Positions 28,847-42,704 of a stretch of 64,000 nucleotides of DNA are shown here, piece after piece (positions within the stretch are counted from its first letter, which is position 1; each line of letters opens with the position of its first letter). The notes under the pieces were generated by a model. It worked only from the letters and a program-made list of their open reading frames with translations, was not told the origin of the DNA and did not search any database. The translations under genes and the position numbers were made by a program. The stretch is from Salmonella enterica subsp. diarizonae (GTDB lineage Bacteria; Pseudomonadota; Gammaproteobacteria; Enterobacterales; Enterobacteriaceae): contig NZ_VXJV01000015.1 in the NCBI RefSeq assembly GCF_008692785.1, forward strand, positions 22,901 to 86,900. Direction: 5' to 3'.

Positions 28847-29764
28847 TTACCCCTTGCCTTTTACACTGCTGATAAAGGTGGAACGGGCAGATGTCGATCC
28901 CAGACGTTCGGCCTCATCAAGCAGTTTCAGCGCTTTATCGACATCGCCTTTCGCTACGGCATCCTTAATCGCTTTATTAAAATAGCTTTCCGTATCGTTC
29001 AACATCGGTTCGCTTTTCTTCGGCGCGACTGGCGCTGGCGCAGCGACCGGCGCGGCGGTATTGCCTACCGTTACCGGCCCGGTACCGGACGAGCCAAACA
29101 ACGGCCCGACCAATACGCTGGAGCTGCTGTTGGTTTTCACCTTCAGTTTCACTACGCCGTCAGTGGTATGGCGCGCAACCGGATCGGGAATATCCGGGAT
29201 AGAGTTGCCGACGCCTTTGGCATAGGCTTTTGCCGGATCGAGCAGCGTGGTGGTTTGCTGAAGATCTTTTTCGGTCGTAAACACCAGAACATAGAGTTTC
29301 TGCTGCCCGAGCGCGGGGGTCAGGCGCATCACGCCTTCCAGCCGGTCTGCGCTCATGACACCCGGCTGCTGATAAGTAAAGTAACTGCTGGGGAAGAACG
29401 CCGAAGGCGTCATATTTTGGTCAAGAATCAACACGTTTGGTGCAAAAACGCTGGCTTGCTTATTGACCTCGCTGGTCAGAGTTAATGTCAGCTCGCCGAT
29501 ATTCGCCGGAACGCTATAAGCGGCGACCGGGCCGGTAATGCCGGCAACGTCAAGGCGCTGGCCGCCAGTCGCCAGTTGGGTAGACTGCGTTTTTGACTGG
29601 TCTACAGGCGTCCAGGTTAATTGCTGTAGCGCAGCAGCAGGAATAGCGGGCGCGGCGCTGGTATTTTGCGGTACATAGTTCACTTCCGCCAGGCTGATAC
29701 CCGGTACGCTGGCGAACAGCCCTGCGGTTAAACAGAGGGCGACGAGACTTTTCTTCATTTTCAT
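28847..29764 (-). CDS. malM: maltose operon periplasmic protein MalM
   Basis: 305 residues from MKMKKSLVALCLTAG (the E. coli start); a signal peptide ends near GISLA (residue 26). The mature protein matches E. coli MalM closely. It contains a stretch of small residues and prolines (about 215-245, AAPVAAPAPVAPKK) that is the variable linker. It is periplasmic and co-expressed with the maltose transporter, but its exact role is still unknown. It is the last gene of malK-lamB-malM, followed by a strong terminator. Confidence 0.95.
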   Translation of the reverse strand: MKMKKSLVALCLTAGLFASVPGISLAEVNYVPQNTSAAPAIPAAALQQLTWTPVDQSKTQSTQLATGGQRLDVAGITGPVAAYSVPANIGELTLTLTSEVNKQASVFAPNVLILDQNMTPSAFFPSSYFTYQQPGVMSADRLEGVMRLTPALGQQKLYVLVFTTEKDLQQTTTLLDPAKAYAKGVGNSIPDIPDPVARHTTDGVVKLKVKTNSSSSVLVGPLFGSSGTGPVTVGNTAAPVAAPAPVAPKKSEPMLNDTESYFNKAIKDAVAKGDVDKALKLLDEAERLGSTSARSTFISSVKGKG

Positions 29765-29827
29765 TATTATCACCTCAATAAGGCGGGTTCAGCGGTAGCC
29801 AGGCAATAGCGCGCCAACCCAAACATA

Positions 29828-29905
29828 TCGCCGAATGGCGGCTGGCGCCTTATCCGGCTTACAGGCATCATCAGACCTGATGTTTCAGAGGGGCTTACGC
29901 CCCTC
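29828..29905. repeat. REP unit and hairpin between lamB and malM
   Basis: GCCGAATGGCGGCTGGCGCC and TTATCCGGC form a REP palindrome at about 29831-29860. A second perfect hairpin, GAGGGGC-TTAC-GCCCCTC (29888-29905), lies 22 nt after the lamB stop. Such hairpins within the operon stabilise the lamB message and lower expression of malM. Confidence 0.8.
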
Positions 29906-29927
29906 GTTACGTCAGATGACCGTCGTA

Positions 29928-31313
<1,386 letters not shown>

Positions 31314-31315
31314 TT

Positions 31316-31442
31316 AAACGCGTCCCCCTTCGGTCTGCCTCTTTGTTGGCTGCGTTCCTTCACCCCGGTCACATACTATGTGTACGTTCCCGGGGATTCA
31401 TTCACTTGCCGCCTCGATGCAGACTCGAATGACTTTGCGTTT
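31316..31442. repeat. ERIC (IRU) element between malK and lamB
   Basis: 127 bp with inverted ends (AAACGCGTCCCCCTTCGGTC against AAACGCAAAGTCATTCGAGTC on the other strand) and the ERIC centre TTCACCCCGGTCACATAC...GTTCCCGGGGATTCATTC. This is the canonical size and core of Enterobacterial Repetitive Intergenic Consensus. It fills nearly the whole malK-lamB gap, so it is transcribed and can fold in the mRNA. Confidence 0.9.
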
Positions 31443-31459
31443 CGTTTTTTATGGAGGCC

Positions 31460-32569
31460 TTAAACACCCGGCTCTTGATGCAGACGACGACATGCGCTGC
31501 CATCTTCACGGAACAGATGACAGCGCTCTGGCGGCAGGCCGATAGCGAATGTGGCGCCCTCTTCTACCAACACCACGTCATTCTGGCGATAAACCAGGTT
31601 TTGACGGATGGCGGGGATCTGGATATGAATTTGTGTTTCGTGCCCCAACTGCTCGACCACCTGGACTTCGCCTTCCAGGGTGACATCGGCGATATCGCTC
31701 GGCAGCAGGTGTTCCGGCCGAATGCCTAAAGACATATTGGCCCCGACCTGCACGCCGCGACTTTCGACCGGCAGCCAGATTTGCTGGCGATTCGGCAGTT
31801 CAACCTGGACTTGTTCAATCGCGGTGGCGGTCACTTTCACCGGCAGGAAGTTCATCTTCGGCGAACCGATAAAGCCCGCAACAAAGCGATCCGCCGGATA
31901 GTGGTATAACTCCAACGGCTTACCGACCTGCGCGACGCGACCGGCGTCCAGCACCACGATTTTGTCTGCCAGCGTCATCGCCTCGACCTGATCGTGGGTG
32001 ACATAAATCATCGTGCGGCCCAGACGTTTATGCAGGCGAGAAATTTCAATGCGCATCTGCACGCGCAGCGCGGCGTCCAGGTTAGAGAGCGGTTCATCCA
32101 GCAAAAACACGCGCGGCTCCGCCACCAGCGTGCGGCCAATCGCCACGCGCTGACGCTGACCGCCGGAAAGCGCTTTTGGCTTACGTTCCAGCAGATGCGC
32201 CAGTTGCAACACTTCCGCCACCTGGTTGACGCGTTGATTCATCACCTCTTTTTTGGCGCCCGCCAGCTTGAGGCCGAAAGACATGTTTTCTGCAACGGAG
32301 AGATGGGGATAGAGCGCATAAGACTGGAACACCATGCCCACACCGCGCTCGGCAGGCGGAATATCATTCATACGGGTTTCCCCGATAAACAGATCTCCGC
32401 GAGTAATGGTTTCAAGGCCAGCGATCATACGCAGTAAGGTCGATTTACCACAGCCTGACGGTCCCACAAACACCACGAATTCCCCGTCATGGATATCGAG
32501 GTTAATATCTTTCGATACCACCACGTCACCCCAGGCTTTCGTTACATTTCGTAGCTGTACGCTCGCCAT
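31460..32569 (-). CDS. malK: maltose/maltodextrin ABC transporter ATPase MalK
   Basis: 369 residues. Walker [10 protein letters not shown] (36-44), Q-loop, signature LSGGQRQR (about 134-141), Walker [11 protein letters not shown] and the switch His ([12 protein letters not shown]) are complete. The C-terminal regulatory domain (about 235-369; [19 protein letters not shown]) is where MalT and EIIA-Glc act. The dimer powers MalFG and, when idle, holds MalT inactive. It is the first gene of malK-lamB-malM, divergent from malEFG, and is controlled by the shared MalT/CRP region. Confidence 0.98.
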   Translation of the reverse strand: MASVQLRNVTKAWGDVVVSKDINLDIHDGEFVVFVGPSGCGKSTLLRMIAGLETITRGDLFIGETRMNDIPPAERGVGMVFQSYALYPHLSVAENMSFGLKLAGAKKEVMNQRVNQVAEVLQLAHLLERKPKALSGGQRQRVAIGRTLVAEPRVFLLDEPLSNLDAALRVQMRIEISRLHKRLGRTMIYVTHDQVEAMTLADKIVVLDAGRVAQVGKPLELYHYPADRFVAGFIGSPKMNFLPVKVTATAIEQVQVELPNRQQIWLPVESRGVQVGANMSLGIRPEHLLPSDIADVTLEGEVQVVEQLGHETQIHIQIPAIRQNLVYRQNDVVLVEEGATFAIGLPPERCHLFREDGSACRRLHQEPGV

Positions 32570-32624
32570 GCCCTTCTCCCTTCGTTACAACCTGTCATTG
32601 ACAGCAACATTCATGATGGCCTGA

Positions 32625-34121
<1,497 letters not shown>

Positions 34122-34170
34122 TACGGTTTCCCTTATTTTTTAGGGAATCAGGTTTATTGAATACGTTGTT

Positions 34171-34291
34171 ACGCGAAATCATTCGCGCTACATCGAGGCG
34201 GCAAGGAGGCAAATCCCCAGGAGCTTACATAAGTAAGTGACTGGGGTGAGCTTCCGCAGCCAACAAAGAGGTAGTGCGAAGGATAAAGCGT
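34171..34291. repeat. ERIC (IRU) element between malE and malF
   Basis: 121 bp containing the textbook ERIC core AATCCCCAGGAGCTTACAT and AAGTAAGTGACTGGGGTGAG. Inverted ends are ACGCGAAATCATTCGCGCTAC and the complement of GTAGTGCGAAGGATAAAGCGT. It takes the place where E. coli has the well-known malE-malF REP sequences, and probably serves the same role of boosting malE mRNA relative to malF. Confidence 0.95.
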
Positions 34292-34307
34292 AAAGAGGAA
34301 GATCCCC

Positions 34308-35852
34308 ATGGATGTCATTAAAAAGAAACACTGGTGGCAAAGCGACCCGCTTAAATGGTCAGTAATTGGTCTGCTGGGCCTGCTGGTGGGTTACCTTGTA
34401 GTTTTAATGTACGTACAAGGGGAGTATCTGTTCGCCATCATGACGCTGATTTTAAGCTCTGCTGGCCTGTATATTTTCGCAAATCGTAAAACCTACGCCT
34501 GGCGCTACGTTTACCCTGGCCTCGCCGGAATGGGGCTGTTTGTGCTATTCCCGCTGGTTTGCACCATCGCCATCGCCTTTACTAACTACAGCAGCACCAA
34601 CCAACTCACCTTTGAACGCGCCCAGCAAGTGCTGATGGACCGTTCTTATCAGGCGGGAAAAACCTATAACTTTGGTCTTTACCCGGCCGGCGACGAGTGG
34701 CAACTGGCCCTCACCGACGGGGAAACGGGCAAAAATTACCTGTCTGATGCGTTTTCCTTCGGCGACGAACAAAAACTACAGCTAAAAGAGACCGATGCCC
34801 TGCCGGGCGGCGAACGCGCTAATCTACGAATAATCACCCAGAACCGTCTGGCGCTGAACCAGATAACCGCCGTCCTGCCGGATGAAAGTAAAGTGATTAT
34901 GAGTTCGCTACGTCAGTTTTCCGGTACCCGTCCGCTTTACACACTGGCTGATGACGGCCTGCTTACCAATAACCAGAGCGGCGTAAAATACCGGCCAAAT
35001 AACAATAGCGGTTATTATCAGTCGATCAACGCCGACGGAAGCTGGGGTGATGAAAAACTCAGTCCCGGTTATACCGTTACTATCGGCGCGAAAAACTTTA
35101 CGCGCGTCTTTACCGACGAAGGGATCCAGAAGCCTTTTTTCGCTATCTTCGTCTGGACCGTGGTCTTTTCGGTCCTCACTGTGGCGTTAACCGTGGCGGT
35201 TGGGATGGTATTGGCCTGCCTCGTACAGTGGGAGGCGCTGAAAGGTAAAGCTATCTACCGCGTCCTACTGATTCTGCCCTACGCCGTACCGTCGTTTATC
35301 TCAATTCTGATTTTCAAAGGGTTATTCAACCAAAGCTTTGGCGAAATCAATATGATGCTGAGCGCGCTGTTCGGCATTAAACCTGCCTGGTTCAGCGACC
35401 CCAACACCGCGCGAGCAATGGTGATTATCGTGAATACCTGGCTGGGCTATCCATACATGATGATTCTGTGCATGGGGTTGCTAAAGGCGATTCCGGACGA
35501 CCTGTACGAAGCCTCCGCAATGGACGGCGCCGGTCCGTTTCAGAATTTCTTTAAAATCACCTTACCGCTGCTGATTAAGCCGCTGACGCCGCTGATGATC
35601 GCCAGCTTCGCCTTTAACTTTAATAACTTTGTGCTGATTCAGCTATTGACCAACGGCGGGCCAGACCGTCTCGGCACCACTACGCCAGCCGGTTATACCG
35701 ATCTGCTCGTCAGCTACACCTACCGTATCGCCTTTGAAGGCGGCGGCGGTCAGGACTTCGGACTGGCGGCGGCAATTGCCACGCTGATCTTCCTGTTGGT
35801 AGGCGCGTTGGCAATAGTGAACCTGAAAGCCACGCGTATGAAGTTTGATTAA
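34308..35852 (+). CDS. malF: maltose ABC transporter permease MalF
   Basis: 514 residues, the E. coli length. Eight membrane helices, with the large periplasmic P2 loop (about 93-275) that clamps MalE. The cytoplasmic EAA loop [22 protein letters not shown] (about 400-421, key residues E, A, G) docks on MalK. The start ATG 34308 has AAAGAGGAAG upstream. It pairs with MalG in the inner membrane. Confidence 0.97.
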
Positions 35853-35866
35853 GGGAGATAATAACA

Positions 35867-36757
35867 ATGGCTATGGTCCAACCCAAATCTCAAAAATTAC
35901 GTCTCTTCATCACGCACCTGGGACTGCTGATTTTTATCGCGGCGATCATGTTCCCGCTGCTGATGGTCATTGCTATCTCGCTACGTGAAGGGAACTTCGC
36001 CACCGGGAGCCTGATCCCGGATAAAATCTCCTGGGAACACTGGCGGCTGGCGCTGGGTTTCAGCGTGGAACATGCGGATGGCCGGGTAACGCCGCCTCCC
36101 TTCCCGGTATTGTTGTGGCTGTGGAACTCGGTGAAAATCGCCGGTATTACCGCCATCGGCATCGTGGCGCTCTCCACCACCTGCGCCTACGCTTTCGCAC
36201 GAATGCGTTTTCCAGGTAAAGCAACACTGCTTAAAGGGATGCTGATTTTCCAGATGTTTCCAGCGGTATTGTCTCTGGTGGCGCTGTATGCGTTATTTGA
36301 CCGACTGGGACAATACATTCCATTTATCGGTCTGAATACGCATGGCGGCGTGATCTTCGCCTATCTTGGCGGCATCGCGCTGCATGTCTGGACGATTAAA
36401 GGCTACTTCGAAACTATCGATAGCTCGCTGGAAGAGGCCGCAGCACTGGATGGCGCAACCCCGTGGCAGGCATTCCGTCTGGTGCTACTGCCGCTTTCCG
36501 TACCGATTCTGGCGGTGGTGTTTATTCTGTCGTTCATCGCGGCGATTACCGAAGTCCCGGTCGCCTCGTTGTTACTACGCGATGTGGACAGCTATACGCT
36601 GGCCGTTGGTATGCAGCAATATCTTAACCCGCAAAACTACCTGTGGGGCGACTTTGCCGCTGCCGCCGTACTTTCCGCTATTCCTATCACCCTGGTGTTC
36701 CTGTTGGCGCAGCGCTGGCTGGTCAACGGCCTGACGGCAGGGGGTGTAAAAGGCTAA
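35867..36757 (+). CDS. malG: maltose ABC transporter permease MalG
   Basis: 296 residues, six membrane helices. EAA loop [20 protein letters not shown] (about 189-208) contacts MalK, and a short C-terminal tail (GGVKG) reaches into the MalK dimer as in the E. coli structure. It starts 14 nt after malF (GGGAGATAATAAC before ATG) and ends the malEFG operon with a strong terminator downstream. Confidence 0.97.
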
Positions 36758-36857
36758 TCTTTGTTATACCTGCCCGGCAACGGGCAATGCCACTGCCCTC
36801 AACTTATGTTATCCCCACTAATGGTCGTATTTTAGCGCTCTTCGGAGCGCTTTTTTT
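36758..36857 (+). ncRNA. malG 3' UTR, candidate MalH small RNA
   Basis: E. coli releases a small RNA, MalH, from the malG 3' UTR. The matching 100-nt segment here has a GCCCGGCAACGGGC hairpin (about 36772-36785), an unpaired middle and a strong Rho-independent terminator at its end, the usual shape of an Hfq-binding 3' UTR RNA. Whether it is processed in this organism is inference. Confidence 0.45.
36834..36857 (+). terminator. terminator of malEFG
   Basis: AGCGCTC-TTCG-GAGCGCT with a UUCG tetraloop, followed by TTTTTT. Confidence 0.95.
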
Positions 36858-37099
36858 ATACGTTATGGATAGCGGCTGATTTTATGTTATTTGATAATGC
36901 CGTTATGATTATTTTCTTTTGTGCTTCTTATCACGGAAAATATACCATCCAATTCTTTTTCGACACATTAAACAGAATTAAGATCACAGAAAAGATATAA
37001 CGTAATGGTAATGTAAAAAATGATAATTGTCTTCCCTGCCCGTTAAAACCACCATCATCCACACTGACAAAATGGCTGCATCATCTAAGGCAGGTCTGG

Positions 37100-38575
37100 A
37101 TGAATACCCAATATAATTCCCGCTATATTTTTTCGATTACCTTAGTCGCAACATTAGGAGGGTTATTATTCGGCTATGATACCGCTGTTATTTCCGGTAC
37201 CGTCGAGTCATTAAACACTGTTTTTGTCGCGCCGCAGCAGTTAAGCGAATCCGCCGCCAACTCACTGCTAGGCTTTTGCGTTGCCAGCGCGCTGATTGGC
37301 TGTATCATCGGCGGCGCGATTGGCGGCTACTGTAGTAACCGTTTTGGTCGTCGAGATTCTTTAAAAATCGCCGCCCTGTTATTTTTTATTTCCGGCGTAG
37401 GTTCCGCCTGGCCGGAGTTAGGATTTACCACCATTAACCCTGATAACGCCGTACCAGTTTATTTGGCTGGATACGTCCCCGAATTTGTCATTTATCGCAT
37501 TATAGGCGGGATTGGCGTCGGCTTAGCTTCAATGCTATCACCCATGTATATTGCCGAACTGGCCCCTGCCCATATTCGTGGAAAACTGGTCTCATTTAAC
37601 CAGTTCGCCATTATTTTTGGACAACTGCTGGTTTACTGTGTGAACTATTTTATTGCCAAATCCGGCGACGCCATCTGGCTGAATTCGAACGGCTGGCGAT
37701 ATATGTTTGCCTCAGAATGTATTCCGGCGCTGCTCTTTTTACTGTTGCTGTATACCGTACCGGAAAGCCCGCGTTGGTTGATGGCGCGCGGCAGAAATGA
37801 ACAAGCAGAAGGCATCTTGCGCAAAATTATGGGGGCTTCACTGGCAAGCCAGGCGATGCAGGAAATCACTCATTCGCTGGAGAATGGTCGCAAAACAGGC
37901 GGACGCCTGCTGATGTTTGGCGCAGGCGTGATTGCGATTGGCGTCATGCTGTCCGTCTTCCAGCAATTTGTTGGCATCAACGTGGTGCTGTATTACGCAC
38001 CGGAGGTCTTTAAAACTCTGGGCGCCAGTACCGATGTCGCGCTGTTACAGACGATTATTGTCGGCGTCATTAACCTGAACTTTACCGTTCTGGCCATCAT
38101 GACGGTAGATAAATTTGGCCGCAAGCCGCTGCAAATTATCGGCGCGTTGGGTATGGCTTTAGGGATGTTTAGTCTCGGCACCGCCTTTTACACTCAGGCA
38201 CCGGGCATCGTGGCGCTATTATCAATGCTGTTCTACGTCGCCGCATTCGCGATGTCCTGGGGACCGGTCTGCTGGGTATTGCTGGCGGAAATCTTCCCCA
38301 ACGCCATTCGCGGCAAAGCGCTCGCCATTGCTGTCGCCGCGCAGTGGTTGGCGAACTACTTTGTCTCCTGGACCTTCCCAATGATGGATAAAAACTCATG
38401 GCTGGTCGCCCATTTCCACAACGGTTTCTCCTACTGGATCTACGGTGTGATGGGCGTTCTGGCGGCGCTATTCATGTGGAAGTTTGTACCGGAAACCAAA
38501 GGCAAAACGCTGGAAGAACTTGAGGAGTTATGGACGCCAGCAGAAGAGAAAACGCCGAAAACCGCCATACAATAA
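37100..38575 (+). CDS. xylE: D-xylose:proton symporter XylE
   Basis: 491 residues, MFS sugar porter family with twelve membrane helices. Signature motifs are GGLLFGYDTAVISG (helix 1), GGYCSNRFGRRDSLK, PESPRWLMARGR, QQFVGINVVLYYAPEVF (helix 7, sugar contact), DKFGRKPLQ and VPETKGKTLEELE. Nearly identical to E. coli XylE along the whole length, with divergence only in the last ten residues. It imports xylose with protons. The ~240-bp upstream region after the malG terminator holds its promoter; I see a half CRP site (AGATCACAG, about 36981) but no clear XylR site. Confidence 0.94.
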   Translation: MNTQYNSRYIFSITLVATLGGLLFGYDTAVISGTVESLNTVFVAPQQLSESAANSLLGFCVASALIGCIIGGAIGGYCSNRFGRRDSLKIAALLFFISGVGSAWPELGFTTINPDNAVPVYLAGYVPEFVIYRIIGGIGVGLASMLSPMYIAELAPAHIRGKLVSFNQFAIIFGQLLVYCVNYFIAKSGDAIWLNSNGWRYMFASECIPALLFLLLLYTVPESPRWLMARGRNEQAEGILRKIMGASLASQAMQEITHSLENGRKTGGRLLMFGAGVIAIGVMLSVFQQFVGINVVLYYAPEVFKTLGASTDVALLQTIIVGVINLNFTVLAIMTVDKFGRKPLQIIGALGMALGMFSLGTAFYTQAPGIVALLSMLFYVAAFAMSWGPVCWVLLAEIFPNAIRGKALAIAVAAQWLANYFVSWTFPMMDKNSWLVAHFHNGFSYWIYGVMGVLAALFMWKFVPETKGKTLEELEELWTPAEEKTPKTAIQ

Positions 38576-38585
38576 GCTGATTTAT

Positions 38586-38616
38586 CGCCACGCCGTACGT
38601 CCGTTACGGTGTGGCG
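38586..38616. terminator. hairpin between convergent xylE and psiE
   Basis: CGCCACGCCGTA pairs with TACGGTGTGGCG (one G-T mismatch, 7-nt loop). It sits 10 nt after xylE and 4 nt after psiE, so it probably ends both; neither side has a long T-run. Confidence 0.65.
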
Positions 38617-38620
38617 ACGC

Positions 38621-39031
38621 CTATTCTCGCCGTAGTCGGTTCGAATTACATAACCACAACGTGATAACCAACAGTAGGATCGCCGCCGAATAGAGTAATA
38701 CATCCATCGGCGTTTTATGATCGACAATGATCAGGCGCACAATTGCCGTGATCCCAATATACACGAAATAGCGCAAAGGAAAGTGAAAGCCAGACTTAAA
38801 GTACTTCACAATCAGCGCAATAAATTCGAAATAAAGAAAGTAGATCACCAGTCCTTCCACCAGTTCATATTTACTGGCTTGCTCAGGCACGAATAATGCG
38901 TCCGCCAGATGCACCGTCTCTTTACCGAGAAAAACGACCAGGATCAGGCCAAGGGTAAGCAGCCCCAAATTTAGTACGTTTTGTAAAATCGTGGCGATGA
39001 GCTCAAGATGTGAGCGAGATAATGACATCAT
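38621..39031 (-). CDS. psiE: phosphate-starvation-inducible membrane protein PsiE
   Basis: 136 residues from [17 protein letters not shown], the E. coli length. Four hydrophobic helices (about 15-35, 55-75, 82-98, 108-128). E. coli psiE is induced by phosphate starvation through PhoB and repressed by cAMP-CRP; the function is unknown. The upstream gap holds one REP unit and AT-rich promoter DNA. Confidence 0.92.
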   Translation of the reverse strand: MMSLSRSHLELIATILQNVLNLGLLTLGLILVVFLGKETVHLADALFVPEQASKYELVEGLVIYFLYFEFIALIVKYFKSGFHFPLRYFVYIGITAIVRLIIVDHKTPMDVLLYSAAILLLVITLWLCNSNRLRRE

Positions 39032-39130
39032 AACAGCCCCTCTTTCTCTGTGGCGAGGTTTCTGTATAACGCACAAATGTGACGAACATCTATATTTTTT
39101 ATTTATGTTTATATTTTGTTCAATAAGATG

Positions 39131-39168
39131 ATTTGCCGGATAGCGCCGTGAACGCCTTATCCGGCTTG
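39131..39168. repeat. REP unit between psiE and yjbH
   Basis: TTGCCGGATAGCGCCGTGAA with CGCCTTATCCGGC, a single palindromic REP unit just after the yjbH stop. Confidence 0.82.
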
Positions 39169-39172
39169 AGTA

Positions 39173-41269
39173 TTAACGGAAATTTACGCTCCTGTCGCTG
39201 GTCATATCATACAGGCCAAACTTACGGCCAAGCTGTTGACCACCATCACGCGTCAGCGGTGTCCAGCCAATTGCCGCACGACTTCGGGTTGGGCCGGACG
39301 AGAAGAGATCCAGCGGCACGGAAACATATACGCCTTTGGTAAAATCCCCTTCCCCATATTCATCCGGCGACGCGTCGGTAATCGTCGCGTAACCGCCGAC
39401 AACGACGCCGCTATCGAAGCGTTTGGCGATTTCCAGCGTACCGCCTTTATCGCCCGCCAGATACTGACCAACGCTGGCTTTCACCAGCACATCCTGGGCG
39501 AACGACGGCGTCCAGTATGCGGTCAAATGTCCGGTCTTCACGCTGTAATCGGTAAACTTCATCATATCCTGCGCGCTACGCCAGTCACGCTGTTTCACAT
39601 AGTTGGCATCCAGACCAAACGCCCAATTGCTGTCCACCGGGCGATACAGTACTTCCGCCCCGGCACCGCCAAACATAGTCTCCAGATAACCGCCGTAGAC
39701 CTGCCCATAGAAACCATTGCCAAAATACTGGAAGTAGTTGGCCTGTAGGTTATTCACATAGACATCATTCTGCACATACTCACGGACATGCGTACGCACC
39801 CGCGGCAGATGCGAATCCTTCGGCGGATTGGTGTAGTTAAATTTGTCGTAGTTGTTGGCGATATTGGCAAACACGCTGCCCGTGGTGAGCAGATGATCCG
39901 TGACCCACAGATCCGCAGTTCCCATTACGCCCAACTGATACATATAGAAGTTTTCCGGGCCGCCTACCGACTGGTTCAGCACGGGATCGAGATGAAAATC
40001 AACGCGCGACTTGTCGATATACCAACCCTGTTCAGTACTCTCTGGCACGATCGACTCCACGCGTTTTTGCGCCAGCGAGGTTTCATGTCCCAGCGGTTCA
40101 CCTTCCAGATGGCGTTTCAGGCTGGCGACATCGGTTTCAGTGGTGACCTGCGGCAGATTAAGGCGGTTTTCCGTCACGCGGATCGTGCGAATCCCCTCCG
40201 GCAGATCGTTCATGACGATCCGGTTAGCGCGCACGATCCCTTCACGGGAGTCGCGGTACTTCACCTGTTCACCGGTAACGTACAGCGTATCGCCTTTGAC
40301 CTGAATTTTCGGGTCCGCCAGACCGGCATTATATTTCAATAACGTTAATTGATTAGCCACTACCGAATGTTGCAGGATGGCATCCTGCGGCTGTGGTCGG
40401 TATTGCGGGCGTGAATTGTCATGATACGCGGGACGTAAATCGTTGAAATTGGTGCGCAACGTGACGCCAAACATGAAGGTGTTGCCGCGCTCGTAGCTGA
40501 GGTTAACGTCGGCCCAATCGGTGACGCGGTAAATGGCGCCGACGTTAAACTTGCTCTTCTGCGCCAGTTTACCCGCAAAATCCTGCTGATAGTTATTGCC
40601 TTCATACTCCAGCTTCAGGCGTAGCGGTTGCCACGGGGTCTGGTATTCCACGCCGCCAAACAGCGAAGCCGGGCCGTGAAACATATCGCTACCGTCGACA
40701 GAACCTGCCTCTTTGTAGCTGTTATCACGCGAACAGAATTTGTCACTATACGAACAGAAAGGATTAGACACATTGCCGCTGGTGCCAAGATAGCCCCAGC
40801 CGAGACCTAATGAAAAATCAAACGGCCCCCAGGCCTTACTCGCGACAATATATTCCGCATCAAACAGCCCTGTCCCGCCGATATCGCGTGCGCCAACCGC
40901 CACCTGCGGCATCCAGTAACTCTCTTCCCACAACCGCAGTTTCACATCAAACGCTTTATCTTTGTATGTCTGGTCGCCGGAGAATGATTCCACGCTGCTG
41001 TACTTTTTCGTACGAACATCGGTATAGCGCAACGTGGTTTCCAGCCATGGGAAAAGCTGAACCGAAGCCGAGTAGTAGCGGTACTGATCGTTATCGCGAT
41101 AGTTCAGGCTCATCTCCCCTTCACGCGCCATACGCGCTGTCGGCGTTTGCAGCAGGCCCACGCCGCCAAAGTCAGATTGTGAAGGGCCAACAGGGGCTGG
41201 ATATGTTTCGGCATGGCAGGCCGCGCTAATACCCAGCGCCAGCACGCTGAGCAGATGTGTTTTTTTCAT
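39173..41269 (-). CDS. yjbH: YjbH, outer membrane lipoprotein-like protein of the yjbEFGH exopolysaccharide operon
   Basis: 698 residues from [20 protein letters not shown] (signal peptide, E. coli length). The mature part starts with [25 protein letters not shown], typical of the YjbH/GfcD family (DUF940). Two beta-barrel regions are joined by a linker around 330-440; such proteins sit in the outer membrane and are linked to polysaccharide secretion. yjbEFGH affects exopolysaccharide production in E. coli and is Rcs-regulated. The start overlaps the yjbG stop by one base (TAATG). Confidence 0.93.
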   Translation of the reverse strand: MKKTHLLSVLALGISAACHAETYPAPVGPSQSDFGGVGLLQTPTARMAREGEMSLNYRDNDQYRYYSASVQLFPWLETTLRYTDVRTKKYSSVESFSGDQTYKDKAFDVKLRLWEESYWMPQVAVGARDIGGTGLFDAEYIVASKAWGPFDFSLGLGWGYLGTSGNVSNPFCSYSDKFCSRDNSYKEAGSVDGSDMFHGPASLFGGVEYQTPWQPLRLKLEYEGNNYQQDFAGKLAQKSKFNVGAIYRVTDWADVNLSYERGNTFMFGVTLRTNFNDLRPAYHDNSRPQYRPQPQDAILQHSVVANQLTLLKYNAGLADPKIQVKGDTLYVTGEQVKYRDSREGIVRANRIVMNDLPEGIRTIRVTENRLNLPQVTTETDVASLKRHLEGEPLGHETSLAQKRVESIVPESTEQGWYIDKSRVDFHLDPVLNQSVGGPENFYMYQLGVMGTADLWVTDHLLTTGSVFANIANNYDKFNYTNPPKDSHLPRVRTHVREYVQNDVYVNNLQANYFQYFGNGFYGQVYGGYLETMFGGAGAEVLYRPVDSNWAFGLDANYVKQRDWRSAQDMMKFTDYSVKTGHLTAYWTPSFAQDVLVKASVGQYLAGDKGGTLEIAKRFDSGVVVGGYATITDASPDEYGEGDFTKGVYVSVPLDLFSSGPTRSRAAIGWTPLTRDGGQQLGRKFGLYDMTSDRSVNFR

Positions 41270-42006
41270 TATTCCGGTATCCGCTGCGTCAGGGTATGAA
41301 GAATGTTGGCATTCATCACCTCCGGTGTGCCGCGCCAAAGGGAATCAGCAAAACCGACAAAAATGATGCTGCCGGGCATCGGCTCGATATGACGCTTATT
41401 CCAGTAAGCCACCGGCGCTTTTTGGCTGCGTCCATCAGGGTAAACCACCCAGGCATAGCTACGATCCGCGCCGCTGAGTAAGCGTTGATCCTCGAGATAA
41501 CTGGCGACGTCCCGCCCAGGGACGAACGGCTGGCTGCCCGGCTGGCTAATCAAGCCAAAGAGCGTCACCTGCGTGGGTTGCGGTCCGACCCAGAGCGTGT
41601 AGTTACCTTGCAGCGGCGGGTTACCACGTTCGCTCACGCGAACCACGTCAGGATCAAGATTCACTAATTGTCTGCCCGTTACCTTCACCGCCTGAATCTG
41701 CTGACGCAACGTGTTTATCGCAGCCGCAGCATCGCCGTCCTCCTCAGCGCTGAGCGCCGTCAGTCGCCCGAGGAGTTCCTGTTGCTGCTGACGCGCCGTC
41801 ACGGTCGCCTGTTCTTCGCCTATCACCGCCGCAGGCCACCAGCTCGTTGCCAGGCGCGGCTGTCCGACTAAATCAAGCAGACGCTCAGCGTCTGTCAGCG
41901 TTTTAGGCTCACTATTACCTTTGGTAAAAACCGTAACAGTGCCGCTGGCAAAGGCGGATGACGCGACAAAGGCCAGCACCAGCGCGCTTATCGTCCTTTT
42001 CATCAT
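41269..42006 (-). CDS. yjbG: YjbG, periplasmic protein of the yjbEFGH operon (GfcC-like)
   Basis: 245 residues; signal peptide [20 protein letters not shown]. GfcC-family (DUF1017) periplasmic protein with two beta-grasp domains (about 20-100 and 125-225, [20 protein letters not shown]) and a helical pair between. It is the homologue of GfcC of group 4 capsule clusters. It overlaps yjbF by 4 nt and yjbH by 1 nt, so translation is coupled. Confidence 0.93.
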   Translation of the reverse strand: MMKRTISALVLAFVASSAFASGTVTVFTKGNSEPKTLTDAERLLDLVGQPRLATSWWPAAVIGEEQATVTARQQQQELLGRLTALSAEEDGDAAAAINTLRQQIQAVKVTGRQLVNLDPDVVRVSERGNPPLQGNYTLWVGPQPTQVTLFGLISQPGSQPFVPGRDVASYLEDQRLLSGADRSYAWVVYPDGRSQKAPVAYWNKRHIEPMPGSIIFVGFADSLWRGTPEVMNANILHTLTQRIPE

Positions 42007-42641
42007 GATTTTGCCGCCTTAATCAGCGTGGTTTTCACCGGAAAGTAATTCGCGCCCAGATACTGTTCCGCCTGGCGAATTTGGCCTTCGCTATCAACCC
42101 AGTAGCGATTACGCCAGCGCGTTTGAGCGGTCGTCACTTCTTCATCCAACACCCGCACGGCGGTTTCCTCACTGCCGACGCTAACACTATCAGTCCCTTG
42201 CCATGTAAAAACGGAACGGGCGGTGGCGTAACGCACCTGGCGATGTTCGGTCCAGCCCAGGGTGCGAGTCCAGGTCGCGCCATCGATAATCTGTCCTGGT
42301 TTCGCCAACGGGTCAGCCGCCAGATTATTCACATAGATCAGGTTGTCGCCGCCGAGCAGAGTTTTGACCAGACGGCCATGCTGCGTCACGATCGTCGCGC
42401 CATCCTGTGTCACCCATTTCTGCTGCCCGTTTTCCGAGAAAGCGAGCACCACAAACAGTTGAGGACCGCCGTTAAGCTGCATGTACTGGCTGGCATAAGG
42501 CATGTTTTGAATATCGTCATCCGTTAACTGTACGCCTGGCGTACCGAACAAACTGTCCCACAGTGAATTGCCCAGGCCTTTAGTGGTGGCCGAACACGCC
42601 TGTAATAGCAGGCAAATCAGGATAAGTGCGGGTCGCTTCAC
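42003..42641 (-). CDS. yjbF: YjbF, lipoprotein of the yjbEFGH operon (GfcB-like)
   Basis: 212 residues starting at GTG 42641 (MKRPALILICLLLQAC), which gives the E. coli length and places the lipobox LLQAC correctly, with Cys16 as the lipid site. GGAGAAG is the ribosome binding site. GfcB family (DUF2886): a single beta domain, with repeated strand pattern through YLGANYFPVKTTLIKAA. It probably resides on the inner face of the outer membrane. Confidence 0.92.
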   Translation of the reverse strand: MKRPALILICLLLQACSATTKGLGNSLWDSLFGTPGVQLTDDDIQNMPYASQYMQLNGGPQLFVVLAFSENGQQKWVTQDGATIVTQHGRLVKTLLGGDNLIYVNNLAADPLAKPGQIIDGATWTRTLGWTEHRQVRYATARSVFTWQGTDSVSVGSEETAVRVLDEEVTTAQTRWRNRYWVDSEGQIRQAEQYLGANYFPVKTTLIKAAKS

Positions 42642-42704
42642 GACGCTTCTCCAGAGGGGCAAAATAACCACACCGGAGTGTGGTTATGGTTAAACGTACC
42701 GATA

